Source: Streptomyces sp. NBC_00513
GTDB lineage: Bacteria > Actinomycetota > Actinomycetes > Streptomycetales > Streptomycetaceae
Assembly (NCBI RefSeq): GCF_041431415.1
Contig: NZ_CP107845.1
Location: forward strand, 4,278,001-4,342,000
Direction of reading: 5' to 3'
DNA length: 64,000 nucleotides
Below, one piece after another: positions 1 to 12,902 of this stretch. Under the pieces are notes generated by a model, which did no database searches, was not told the DNA's origin, and worked only from the letters and a program-made list of their open reading frames with translations. Position 1 is the stretch's first letter. Every line of letters starts with the position of its first letter. Position numbers and translations under genes: made by a program.

Positions 1-10
1 GCCGCCGAAC
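1..10 (+). rRNA. rrf: 3' end of an upstream 5S rRNA gene (partial)
   Basis: The first ten bases equal the last ten of the complete 5S gene that ends at 10673. Identity continues through the terminator: positions 1-66 equal 10664-10729. The window therefore opens at the very end of another rRNA operon in the same orientation. That the upstream operon is complete is inferred. Confidence 0.85.
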
Positions 11-22
11 AATCATTGTGGG

Positions 23-55
23 AAAGCCCCGCACCCTTCAGGGTGCGGGGCTTTT
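23..55 (+). terminator. rRNA operon terminator (first copy)
   Basis: The stem AAAGCCCCGCACCC, loop TTCA and stem GGGTGCGGGGCTTTT form a 14-bp hairpin ending in a T run. It is identical to the terminator after the 5S gene at 10686-10718 and closes the upstream rRNA operon. Confidence 0.92.
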
Positions 56-120
56 CTGCGTTCCGGGCCAGGTTGTCGGGTTCGGCTGGGTATCCTGGCC
101 GCGTTCCCCAGGAGGACACG

Positions 121-477
121 ATGACAGCACAGCAGCTGGAAGACGGCGGCCCGCTCATCCCTCAGCCGGCCATGACCCGAGAAGCGCTCCGGGACGCCGT
201 ACGCCGCATCGACATGGCGAATCTGGCCGTGCTCGACAAGGAGTGCAACGAGGCTTTCGATCGCGCCGCGGCGACGGGTGCCATCAATCCACTGCGGTTC
301 TTTCTGATCAAGTGGGCGACGCACGTGGCCATCCACCGTTGGCCCGCTCGAGCGGCGGCTCTCCATGAAGCAGAACGCGTCGCCGGGGACCCGAACGCCA
401 CCGAGCAGGAGTTCCGGTCGGCGATGGAGACCAGCAGTCGCATTCTGGCCGAGGCCCAGGAGGAGATCGGCCGGTGA
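121..477 (+). CDS. DUF6247-like protein, probable antitoxin
   Basis: A 118-residue mainly helical protein (MTAQQLEDGG...). The open frame reaches back to base 16, but that start lies inside the rRNA terminator; ATG 121 has an AGGAGG ribosome site at 111-116. The pattern REALRDAV...NPLRFFLIKWATHVAIHR resembles the actinobacterial DUF6247 family (recognised from memory). Its stop overlaps the next start by four bases (GTGA at 474-477), so both genes are translationally coupled. Small helical protein first and RelE-like protein second is the usual antitoxin-toxin layout. The toxin-antitoxin role is inferred from architecture only. Confidence 0.72.
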   Translation: MTAQQLEDGGPLIPQPAMTREALRDAVRRIDMANLAVLDKECNEAFDRAAATGAINPLRFFLIKWATHVAIHRWPARAAALHEAERVAGDPNATEQEFRSAMETSSRILAEAQEEIGR

Positions 478-764
478 CCTCCCGCGGCGAAGGCGTGCAG
501 AACGAGACCGGCTGGGCGTGGGAATGTGATCCCGGCCGGCTGTGGGTGCTCGGGGACATGCCCGCGGAACAGCAGAGGCTGGTCGGTTCCGTGATGGACG
601 GGCTGGTGGATCTGGCATCGATGGGCATCGACCCCAAGGACGGCAGCCTTTACGAGGACGAGCAGCCGATGCGGCTCCGTACGTACGAGGACGAGCACCT
701 GATGCTCTGGTACCAGACGATCCCGCACCGCAGCCGTGTCTACCTGAAGCGCGTCAACCTCTGA
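474..764 (+). CDS. Small RelE/ParE-like protein, probable toxin
   Basis: A 96-residue protein starting at GTG 474 inside the GTGA overlap with the upstream gene, with AGGAGGAG at 459-466 serving as ribosome site. The segment RLWVLGDMPAEQQRLVGSVM, two predicted helices, then the strands RLRTYEDEHLMLWYQT and RVYLKRV follow the alpha-alpha-beta-beta-beta plan of RelE/ParE ribonuclease or gyrase toxins. No catalytic residue can be assigned from sequence alone. Length and pairing with a DUF6247-like partner fit a type II toxin-antitoxin operon. An alternative is a pair of uncharacterised regulatory proteins. Confidence 0.68.
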   Translation: MTSRGEGVQNETGWAWECDPGRLWVLGDMPAEQQRLVGSVMDGLVDLASMGIDPKDGSLYEDEQPMRLRTYEDEHLMLWYQTIPHRSRVYLKRVNL

Positions 765-1745
765 CGGCGTCGAGAGCACCCTTGACGAACCGTTCCGCGA
801 AGGCGGCCGCGAGTCCCGGCTGCGGAGTGCACTGACGGAGCGAGCCGCCAGGCGCCGCAGCAGGTTCCGTATCTCCCGAGGTCGGCTACCGCAGGCACCC
901 CGCAGGCACGAGCACGAGTTCTCGAAGCAGCTGCCAGACGATCGATTCCTCAGGTGTCGGCCCCAGCCAGTCCCGTTTGGAAAGAGGCAGTTGCGGATTG
1001 CAGGCCCTCGCTCGCATCGACTCGGCGACCCGCAGGCACGCGTCCACGATCAGGAACGTGTGCTTCGCGGGATGGGAGTAACCAGTGGGCGATGCGGGAG
1101 CCCGCCGACGGGGCCGGCCACCGCATGCGAAGCGGGACGCCGACGACGATCCGCGGGTACGACTGCGCGGACCACAGAGCCCACCACACGGTCGAGGGCC
1201 GACTCAACCGACTCAACCGACTCAAGCGCAATCGGGCGGTGCGGTGGCCGAAGGGTTCGACAAACCCACAGACCGGATGAACGGGTGCCTGGTCCTCATC
1301 GAGGACCAGGAGGCAGGCCAATGCGTCCAGGGCGCGGGCGGGCCTTGTGCTCCCGGGGCAGTCAGCGCCCTCGACGGCGAAGAATCGGGCGGCTGCCGAG
1401 GCTGCACAGAGCGGAGATGACGCAGGGGCTTGCTGAACAGGGCGTCAACTGGCAGAGCTCCATGGCGAATGGCAAAGCGCGGGTTCCGCGAAGCGTCCTC
1501 GAATGAACATGGGTCCGGAGACAGCAGTCCTGGCGGACTACACGCATTCATCGCGTGCAATGCCTGAGTCTCCGCCGATTCGCCATGCGCGCGGCCAACC
1601 ACAGCCGGCAGAGCAGCTCTGACACTGACGGAGACGCGACCCCGCCGGTGCTGCCGCCCGACGACCAGGGCCACCCTGTATCTCGGCGCGACTGTCCTCC
1701 GATGCCGCGGGAATCCGCCCGTCGAATCAGCGAGGGACCGCCCGT
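765..1745. other. Non-coding or decayed stretch
   Basis: About 1 kb with only short overlapping frames in all six phases, no convincing ribosome site and no protein I recognise. It contains the 9-bp tandem repeat at 1201-1226. Given the two transposase remnants to the right it is probably eroded mobile or accessory DNA, but no family can be assigned. Confidence 0.5.
1201..1226 (+). repeat. Short tandem repeat, unit GACTCAACC
   Basis: Two exact copies of GACTCAACC followed by GACTCAAGC, in a stretch without a recognisable gene. The array is too short to assign a function. Confidence 0.8.
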
Positions 1746-1841
1746 GTGCCCCTGAGGGCCATGACATTGAACTGGGCGCCGATCAGCCAGGACGCGACCA
1801 TGGGCACCGACCAACGGCTGCCTCCCCGCCGGGTCTGGGAG

Positions 1842-2430
1842 TCAGCCCTTGGTCGGTGCCGCTCGGGCGGACCAGGGCGTGGTGGCCATCGCGCGATGTC
1901 GCCCGACGTTCTTGACGTCGACGCGGAGGGCTCGCCGGGTTGGTCGCGTTCTCAGTGGTGGATCGCGGTGCCGATCGGGTTCGCCGGTCGAGCAGGCAAG
2001 ACGGTTGAGTACGGCCTCGAGGGTCCAATCGGGCCAGGTTCTGGTGGACAAGCGAGGTGGGTGGACCGAGAGCTGGGCCGTGCCGGTCGGCCCGGGGCTG
2101 CGGGCCGGGCGACCTCCCCGGAGTCGCGGTGGCGTTGCTGGTCCGCCAAGAGGGAAGGCCCCAGGATCATGTGCCCGTGCAGGTGCTCGCGGTCCGCCGG
2201 CCTGTCCGGTGGAGAGGTGGAGGCCTGTGGCCGGTACGTGCTGTCGGTCGCGAGGTGGATCTTCGTGACCAGTTCGCCGCCGAGCCTGCCGCGGGTGTGA
2301 TCTGCGGGCTCGCGGGCCCAAGCAATTCTGCGGGTACCGGCTGCATGCGGATGGGACGCACGTTCGTGGAGTCGACCGAGACAACCCGGTCCAGGCCCTC
2401 ATGGCGGTCAGCCTGGGCCATCTCCATGGA
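1842..2430 (-). pseudogene. IS5-family transposase remnant
   Basis: On the minus strand near 2400 the peptide LDRVVSVDSTNVR matches the first catalytic aspartate block (VSVDST-VRAHQH) of IS5-type transposases. About 100 bases on, in a second frame, comes GGELVTKIHLATDSTYRPQA (family G-L-TKIHLA-D). In a third frame follows GLHLSTGQAGG (family TPGQAGD). The three blocks are in family order but in different frames, so the gene carries several frameshifts and cannot encode an active enzyme. The region toward 1842 is presumed to be the rest of the element but has lost recognisable motifs. No terminal repeats were found, so the limits are approximate. Confidence 0.6.
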
Positions 2431-2548
2431 ACACCCGCTACCAGGCGCAGCCGGCAGCCACCATTCGCAGCGCAGTCGGGTACAGGTACCCCCGCGTCGA
2501 CGCGTCCGTCCGTTGAAGCGGCGACTACTGTGAACGTTCTCGTTATTC

Positions 2549-2572
2549 GGCTCTGTCGGGAATCTTGTGATG
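2549..2572 (+). repeat. ISL3 left terminal inverted repeat
   Basis: Begins GGCTCTGTCGGGAATC; pairs with the complement of 3641-3664 with one mismatch. Confidence 0.88.
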
Positions 2573-2615
2573 CCGCAGGGCCGAGCTGGGCAGTCTCCGG
2601 GTCTGCGGTTCAGGG

Positions 2616-3640
2616 GTGTTGGGGCGGTTGTTGCCGCATCTGTCCGGTGCTGTCATCGAGTCGATCAAGCGAACGGCAGGGGTCATCACGCTTCGCGCGG
2701 GGTGTCACGCGTCCCGGGTGAGATGCCCGGGATGCGGTATGCCGTCGTGGCGGGTGCATGGCCGGTACGTCCGTCGGCTCGGCGACGCGCCCGTGGCCGG
2801 CAGTCCCGTAGTCATCGAGTTGACCGTGCGCCGGTTCAAGTGTCTGAGCAGCCGGTGCCCGGCGGTGGCGTTCGCCGAGCAGATCGAGGGGCTGACCAGG
2901 CCGCATGCCCGGCAGACGCAGGTGCTGCGGTCGATGCTCGCCTCGATTGCTCTGTGCCTGGCGGGCCGTCCCGGCGCTCGCCCGGCCGCATCCCTCAGGA
3001 TCCGCATAACTCCTGGTTGAAGTCACCGGACGGCTGTCCCTGCTGGACGAGCACAAGCCTCACCTCCACGCCCGCTGGCTGGAGGGCTGTCACGACATTC
3101 CCCAGCTCCACCGGGAACTGCGCGAGCGCGGGTTCACAGCGAGCGTCCAATGCCTCCGCCGCTACTTCCGCGCCTTCAGACCTCCCCGCCAACCAGGGCG
3201 GAGGCAGCAGCCGGTCTCCGGCCGCAGCCCAGGCCGACCCCCAAGACGCGACGCGTCGTCCGCTGGATCATGACGAACCCCCAGCACCTCACCGCAGCGG
3301 ACGTCGCGGAACTGAAGGAGATCCGTATGGCCTGTCCTCACCTCGACGCCGCCGCACGGCACGTCCACGACTTCGCTGAAATGCTTCACCACCTCCGAGG
3401 AGACCAATTCCCCGATTGGATGGAGCGAGTCCTGGCTGACGACCTCCCAGCCCTCCACTCGCTGGTCAGCGGCCTGCGACGCGACCTCGACACCGTTACC
3501 GCGGGTCTCTCAACACCGTGGAGTTCCGGTCAGGTTGAGGGCCAGGTCACCCGCGTCAAGCTCATCAAGCGCATGGCCTACGGACGAGCCAACCTCGACT
3601 TCCTACGTCAACGAATACTCCTCGCCCCGTGCCCCTGCGA
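2616..3640 (+). pseudogene. ISL3-family transposase, broken
   Basis: The 5' part (2616-3005) encodes the N-terminal zinc-binding and helix-turn-helix region: RCPGCGMPSWRVHGRY, then PVVIELTVRRFKC and a C-terminal AGRPGARPA. After about 3008 the frame changes and the sequence jumps to the post-DDE linker (LLDEHKPHLHARWLEGC). Another frame change leads into the conserved C-terminus (LKEIRMACPHLDAAARHV, LPALHSLVSGLRRDLD, VEGQVTRVKLIKR, YGRANLDFLRQRILL). The segment holding the two catalytic aspartates is missing, while the VEG glutamate block remains. The gene is inactive; the element could only move if a related transposase acted in trans. Confidence 0.85.
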
Positions 3641-3664
3641 CATCACAAGATCCCCGACAGAGCC
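3641..3664 (-). repeat. ISL3 right terminal inverted repeat
   Basis: Reverse complement reads GGCTCTGTCGGGGATC..., one mismatch from the left end at 2549-2572. It lies only about 40 bases before the next gene. Confidence 0.88.
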
Positions 3665-3702
3665 CGTAACTCCCCAGAATCCGGCCTCGGCTGGGGGTTA
3701 CG

Positions 3703-4236
3703 TTGGCCAGCGTGAACTTGCTGGGATGGAGCTACCGGCATGTGGGACCGCCTGATCTGCGGGCCCTTGTCCGGCCGGAGGCTGAGGGCCGAAGCATCCT
3801 CTCGGCATCGGACTTCGCCGACTGGGTTTCGTCTCTGGCGCCGGTGGAGTTGGCCGAGCCTTTCACGTTCGTCATCGACTCGGCGGTTGTGCTGCGGCTC
3901 GCGCCGCGTCGAAGCGAGCACGTGGTGTGCGCCGGCGGCGGCCCCGTTCTCGGTGCCGGAGAGATGAGCTTCCGCAGGGAGTCCGGGCAGTGGGTGGTCG
4001 CTGAGGTCAGCAACCAGTCGACCGGATACTGCCCGGACATCAGTTCGTGGCAGGCCGTCGCGGAGGCTCTCGATGCAGCCGGGATCGAGCCCCCTTCCGG
4101 CTTCACCCAAGAGGTGGTGTTCCGGCGCTGTCCCTCCTGCAGCCAGCTGAACATCGTTCGGGAGGAAGACTTCATCTGCGTCTTCTGCGACGAGGACCTG
4201 CCGCGGGAATGGAACGTGGACGGGGCTGTGCGGTAG
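3703..4236 (+). CDS. Conserved protein with C-terminal zinc ribbon
   Basis: A 177-residue protein of unknown role. The N-terminal half (LLGWSYRHVGPPDLRALVRP...) has no motif I can name. The last 50 residues contain CPSC and CVFC pairs spaced like a four-cysteine zinc ribbon (FRRCPSCSQLNIVREEDF, ICVFCDEDLP). I recall similar uncharacterised proteins in Streptomyces, which argues that it is real. The frame opens at TTG 3703; GTG 3712 is an equally good start and no strong ribosome site decides between them. The ISL3 element ends about 40 bases upstream, so the native promoter may be displaced or replaced by sequence at the IS end. Confidence 0.72.
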   Translation: MASVNLLGWSYRHVGPPDLRALVRPEAEGRSILSASDFADWVSSLAPVELAEPFTFVIDSAVVLRLAPRRSEHVVCAGGGPVLGAGEMSFRRESGQWVVAEVSNQSTGYCPDISSWQAVAEALDAAGIEPPSGFTQEVVFRRCPSCSQLNIVREEDFICVFCDEDLPREWNVDGAVR

Positions 4237-5018
4237 CGGACCGGGGGCTTGTCGGGCTTGTAGGTGGGGTTCTTGGGCCGCTTGTTCGGGCGATAGCTGC
4301 GGCCCGGCAGACGTCCACCAGGCAGCACTCGGGCTGGCATCGCGTCGGGCCGCAGGCCGCAGGGATCGAGGCAGAAATGGTGCTTCAACTCTTTGTCGGC
4401 GACGCCGATCGGATCCCACTTGTTGATTCCTCATGGCGGCGCCGGGTAGGGGGAGGGGGCTCACCCCGCCTCCCCGGGTCCGGCCCTCGGGTACAGAGGC
4501 CGGGTGCCGGGGTGGGCGCCGGCTTGCTGACGCGAGTAGGGGCGGGGTCTTGATCGACTGCTTCGGCGGCCAGTGCGACGAGAACGGAGGAACGGATGAC
4601 CGGCGGGCCGGGCGTCACGTTTGCGCCGAATAAGTCGTCACTGAGGACCCACTGTGGTTGTCCGGCTCACCGGCTCACCGATATTCGTCCGCGGAGGCCG
4701 AGACCAGGGGGGAGCATCTCTCCCCCCTGGCGCTCGGAGGAGCAGGAGGTCAGTCGCAGGGACGGCTGGGACCAGTCGAGCTACACAGCCGCGCGGAGGC
4801 AACACCCACCCGCACGAGCTCGCGCCTGCCTGGATCTGGACGGCTCGCGCTTTTGATGGATCGCCTCTACGGTGCAGTGAGCCCGGGGCCGTGGCGGACT
4901 GGGGCGACAGCACCGGCCAGCGCCGTCGATGGGGGAGGCAGAGGGGCAACGGCAAGGTCTTGTAGCGAGGTGGTGGCGTGGGTGGGGGCGCGGTTCGGTG
5001 GGGTCGGCCCTGGGCCGA
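4237..5018. other. Intergenic stretch before the rRNA promoters
   Basis: About 0.8 kb with no recognised gene. Short frames occur in several phases, including a minus-strand Pro/Lys-rich one at 4230-4390, but none has family features or a credible start. The right end leads into the rRNA promoter region. Confidence 0.5.
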
Positions 5019-5048
5019 TTGGACCCGTGCCCGAGGCCGATGTAGAGT
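5019..5048 (+). promoter_or_regulatory. Putative distal rRNA operon promoter
   Basis: TTGGAC at 5019-5024 and TAGAGT at 5043-5048, 18 bases apart, fit the vegetative (HrdB) pattern, about 500 bases upstream of 16S. Streptomyces rRNA operons usually have several tandem promoters. Start point not demonstrated. Confidence 0.5.
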
Positions 5049-5165
5049 AGAACGGTTGCCTCGAGCTGAACGGTTCGGCAACACGCCCCCGATGAATCGA
5101 ATTCAGACAGGGCACCCTCGACTCCTCATCCAGGAATCTGAAGCCGGGAAATCCGGTGGAAAACT

Positions 5166-5271
5166 TCTGATAGAGTCGGACTCGCCGGAAAGGGAAACGC
5201 GAAAGCGAAGAACTGGAAAGCGAAACCCGCTTCGACCGGGAATCGGACACGAAAGAGTCTGATAGAGTCGG
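5166..5271 (+). promoter_or_regulatory. Tandem rRNA promoter boxes (repeated TGATAGAGTCGGA)
   Basis: The string TCTGATAGAGTCGGA occurs at 5166 and again at 5258, each with a TAGAGT that fits a -10 element (5171-5176 and 5263-5268). Well-placed -35 boxes are not obvious, as is common for proximal rRNA promoters. Together with 5019-5048 this suggests at least three promoters. Confidence 0.5.
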
Positions 5272-5548
5272 AAACGAAGGAAGCGCCCGGAGGAAAGCCC
5301 GAGAGGGTGAGTACAAAGGAAGCGTCCGTTCCTTGAGAACTCAACAGCGTGCCAAAAATCAACGCCAAAAGTTGATACCCCGTCCATTTCGGTGGATGAG
5401 GTTCCTTTGAAAAAGACCTGTGAGGTCGCAGCTTTCGGGTTGTGGTGCTTGCAGGCGATTACACAGCGAGGATGCAGTGGTCGATCGGTCTTATTCCGAC
5501 ATGATCGGCCCGCTCTAAGTGCGTGTGCACCCGATTACGGGTAAACAT

Positions 5549-10482
<4,934 letters not shown>

Positions 10483-10484
10483 GT

Positions 10485-10502
10485 TGCTCGCGTCCACTGT
10501 GT
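10485..10502 (+). repeat. 3' strand of the 23S processing stem
   Basis: TGCTCGCGTCCACTGTGT pairs without mismatch with 7336-7353. Confidence 0.85.
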
Positions 10503-10553
10503 TAGTTCTGAAGTAACGAACTGTGTTCATATCCGGTTGGTTAACTTCATAGT

Positions 10554-10673
10554 GTTTCGGTGGTCATAGCGTTAGGGAAACGCCCGGTTTACATTCCGAA
10601 CCCGGAAGCTAAGCCTTTCAGCGCCGATGGTACTGCAGGGGGGACCCTGTGGGAGAGTAGGACGCCGCCGAAC
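10554..10673 (+). rRNA. rrf: 5S ribosomal RNA
   Basis: A 120-base gene from GTTTCGGTGGTCATAGCG to GACGCCGCCGAAC, with the conserved CCGAACCCGGAAGCTAAG block. It is the last gene of the operon and is followed 12 bases later by the terminator. Its last ten bases are the first ten of this window. Confidence 0.95.
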
Positions 10674-10685
10674 AATCATTGTGGG

Positions 10686-10718
10686 AAAGCCCCGCACCCT
10701 TCAGGGTGCGGGGCTTTT
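10686..10718 (+). terminator. rRNA operon terminator (second copy)
   Basis: GC-rich 14-bp hairpin with a TTCA loop followed by T residues, identical to the copy at 23-55. Confidence 0.93.
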
Positions 10719-10798
10719 CTGCGTTCCGGACCCTTTTCGTTTCAGGGCTTTGGTTTTTTGCGTGCAGAGTGCACCGGTGTCGTGCTTTGATCCGCACT

Positions 10799-11368
10799 AT
10801 GAATCTGCATGGGGTGCGGCCGGTGTCTGCCGGCGAGTGGGAGAAGGCCAAGGAGCTGCGGCTCAGTGCGTTGCGGGATCCTGTCGCCCCGGTGGCCTTC
10901 CTGGAGAACGTCGTGGAGGCCGAGGCCCAGCCCGATGAGTTCTGGCAGGGACGGACCGCGGGCGCTTCGAGCGGGCGGGCCGTCCGGCAGTTCGTCGCCG
11001 AGGCTCCCGACGGCTCCTGGGACGGGTCGGTGACCGTGCTCGTCGAGGAAGGCGGCACCATCGACTACTTCGGTGAGGTCGTGGAGAAGGCTCAGGGGCA
11101 CCTGGTGGGGGTGTTCGTACGGCCCGCACAGCGGGGGACCGGAGTGACCGAAGCGCTGTTCGCGGCCGCACTGGAGTGGGCCTGGTCGCTGGACGGGCCG
11201 GCGCTGGGGCGGGTGCGTCTCTTCGTTCACGAGGACAACGCGCGGGCCGAGGCGTTCTACCGCCGGTACGGGTTCGTGGCCAGTGGCCGGATCGTGGTCG
11301 GCACGCCCTCGGACCCGGAGGCCCGGGAGCTGGAGTACGTACTGGAACGGCCCGTGGCGGGCCGTTAG
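10799..11368 (+). CDS. GNAT-family N-acetyltransferase
   Basis: A 189-residue protein starting MNLHGVRPVSAGEWEKAKEL; the frame is open further upstream only through the rRNA terminator. It has the acetyl-CoA binding pattern of the GNAT fold (HLVGVFVRPAQRGTGVTEAL, Q/R-x-x-G-x-G/A) and the C-terminal signature LFVHEDNARAEAFYRRYGF. The substrate is unknown; closest in style to Streptomyces GNATs of the RimI/PhnO type. No ribosome site precedes ATG 10799, so the message may be leaderless. It ends convergently and overlaps the stop of the minus-strand secretion operon by three bases. Confidence 0.88.
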   Translation: MNLHGVRPVSAGEWEKAKELRLSALRDPVAPVAFLENVVEAEAQPDEFWQGRTAGASSGRAVRQFVAEAPDGSWDGSVTVLVEEGGTIDYFGEVVEKAQGHLVGVFVRPAQRGTGVTEALFAAALEWAWSLDGPALGRVRLFVHEDNARAEAFYRRYGFVASGRIVVGTPSDPEARELEYVLERPVAGR

Positions 11369-12900
11369 AAGGCGGAGACGGCCTGCGGCCAGCGGGAGCG
11401 GGCCTGTTCGCGGCTGCGGCAGAGCGCGAGCAGCGGCAGGGCGTCGTCCTGGAGGAGCTCCGGGAGCTGCGGAATGGGGGCGACGGCCGCCACGTCGTCC
11501 AGGACCAGCGTCAGTGGTGGGTCGAGCCGACCGTGGGATGACCGTGCGGCCATGCGACGGCCGTGCTCGACCACGCTGGAGGCGAGTGCCGTCAGCAAAG
11601 GCATTGCACCCGGGTGGCTTCGCGGGTCCTCCAGGGACTCGCCCACCAGATAAAGGGTGCCCCCTTCGGTCAGGAACGAAGCCAGCGTGAGGGAATCTGT
11701 TCGGTTCGGATTGCAAGCCTCACGGATGTGGATCGAACCGAGGCAGGACAGGGCCCGGGCGGCGAGGTGCTGGGCCAGTTCGCGACGCTCCGGGTACGCG
11801 GTGAGGGCGCTTTCGAGTTCGCCGGCCGCGCCGGGGGCCGCCTGAGGGTGCGTACGGAGGATCCGGACGGGGTCCTGGGCGTTGGTGCCCTGGGCCCAGC
11901 GGTGCAGCTGCTTGAACGGGCGGTTGTCGAGGGCCGCGGCCTGCAGCCAACTACGCAGGAGCGTTTCCGCCGTGTCGGCGACCGCGGCGTCCATGCGTGC
12001 CTGGGGGCGTACGGGCGCCAGGAGGGCCACGGCGCGTACGGCGGCGAGGTCGCGGTCCGCGCAGCCCTCCGCGGGGTTCCAGTGCATGCGGGCCGGGGTG
12101 TCGCAGAGATGCGAGGGGTCGTAGAGGAGGACCGGGCCGAGCTTGGCGCGGGCGTCCTTGGTCTCCGACCAGAGTGCGGGGGAGGACGTCACGACGAGGA
12201 CCGCGCCTTCCGCCGCCGCGATGTGCCGGGCGGCGGTGGCATGGCGTTCCGCGGGGTTGGCGTAGCCGAGGCGAGCCGGCGTCTGCGCGGACGCCGGTAC
12301 GGGGGCCGGGGTGGGCATCGGGGCCGGGGCGTGGCCGAGGTCGTGGCGGTAGGCCTCGTCGGCCGGGGCGGGGCGGTCCGCGGTGCGAAGGGTGCCGTGG
12401 GCCGTGGGCCCGGGGCTCGCGGTCTCGAACGCTGCCGGAGGCTGGGCGGTCGGCGGGGCCGGTTGGGTGGGGATCGGTTGGGTGGGCATCGGTTGGGGCT
12501 GTGGATCCTGGTCGATTCGGCCGTGGTGCTTGAGGACGGCGCGGCGGGCCTTGGTGCGGGCGATGATGCCCATCGTGAAGATGGTCAGGACCAGCAGGAT
12601 CAGGAGCTGGCCGATGAACAGGCCCCAGAACAGGCCCCAGCCGGAGAGGGCCGCCGGGTCGGTCTCGGGCCAGGCTCCGGGGAGGTCGTGGGGTTCCGTT
12701 ATCAGGGCGCGGACCGCGTCCGGGGTGCGGGTGAACGTGACGGTGCCCGGCCAGGCGCCCTTGGCGAACAGGGCCGAGAGGCCGGTGGCCGACCAGACGA
12801 GGACGGCGACGCCGAGCAGGAACGCCAGGAGGCCGACGAGGGCCCCGTCGGGGACGCCCCCGGCCCGAGCGGGGGGATCCGTACGTCTGGGGTCGGACAT
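11365..12900 (-). CDS. VirD4/TraG-like protein lacking a Walker A motif
   Basis: A 511-residue membrane protein, last gene of the minus-strand type IV secretion-like operon. Two hydrophobic segments lie near residues 20-45 and 95-120 (ALVGLLAFLLGVAVLVWSAT; LFIGQLLILLVLTIFTMGII), then a Pro/Gln-rich linker. The globular region keeps the VirD4-family blocks GAVLVVTSSPALW, GPVLLYDPSHL, RMHWNPAEGC and a Walker-B/sensor-like LTLVLDDVAAVAPIPQLPEL. The P-loop expected just before GAVLVV is absent, and no GxxxxGK(S/T) occurs anywhere. It therefore probably acts as a coupling or docking protein without its own ATPase. Start ATG 12900 follows the upstream gene's stop by two bases. Confidence 0.82.
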   Translation of the reverse strand: MSDPRRTDPPARAGGVPDGALVGLLAFLLGVAVLVWSATGLSALFAKGAWPGTVTFTRTPDAVRALITEPHDLPGAWPETDPAALSGWGLFWGLFIGQLLILLVLTIFTMGIIARTKARRAVLKHHGRIDQDPQPQPMPTQPIPTQPAPPTAQPPAAFETASPGPTAHGTLRTADRPAPADEAYRHDLGHAPAPMPTPAPVPASAQTPARLGYANPAERHATAARHIAAAEGAVLVVTSSPALWSETKDARAKLGPVLLYDPSHLCDTPARMHWNPAEGCADRDLAAVRAVALLAPVRPQARMDAAVADTAETLLRSWLQAAALDNRPFKQLHRWAQGTNAQDPVRILRTHPQAAPGAAGELESALTAYPERRELAQHLAARALSCLGSIHIREACNPNRTDSLTLASFLTEGGTLYLVGESLEDPRSHPGAMPLLTALASSVVEHGRRMAARSSHGRLDPPLTLVLDDVAAVAPIPQLPELLQDDALPLLALCRSREQARSRWPQAVSAF

Positions 12901-12902
12901 GG

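Larger units (their letters stand above)
2549..3664 (+). mobile_element. ISL3-family insertion sequence, internally deleted
   Basis: A 1,116-bp element bounded by 24-bp terminal inverted repeats that match at 23 of 24 positions. The flanking octamers CGTTATTC (2541-2548) and CGTAACTC (3665-3672) agree at 6 of 8 positions, as expected for an aged 8-bp target duplication, which ISL3 elements make. The enclosed transposase has lost its central part and is frame-shifted. Full ISL3 elements are usually 1.3 kb or more, which supports an internal deletion. Confidence 0.85.

Noticed and set aside
13..618. Long minus-strand frames over the toxin-antitoxin-like pair
   Set aside because: Antisense to two genes with good ribosome sites and coupling; Arg/Pro-rich composition typical of shadow frames in high-GC DNA.
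4230..4390. Minus-strand Pro/Lys-rich frame (PGRSYRPNKRPKNPTYKPDK)
   Set aside because: Tempting as a transposase fragment, but no family motif, start or ribosome site could be supported.
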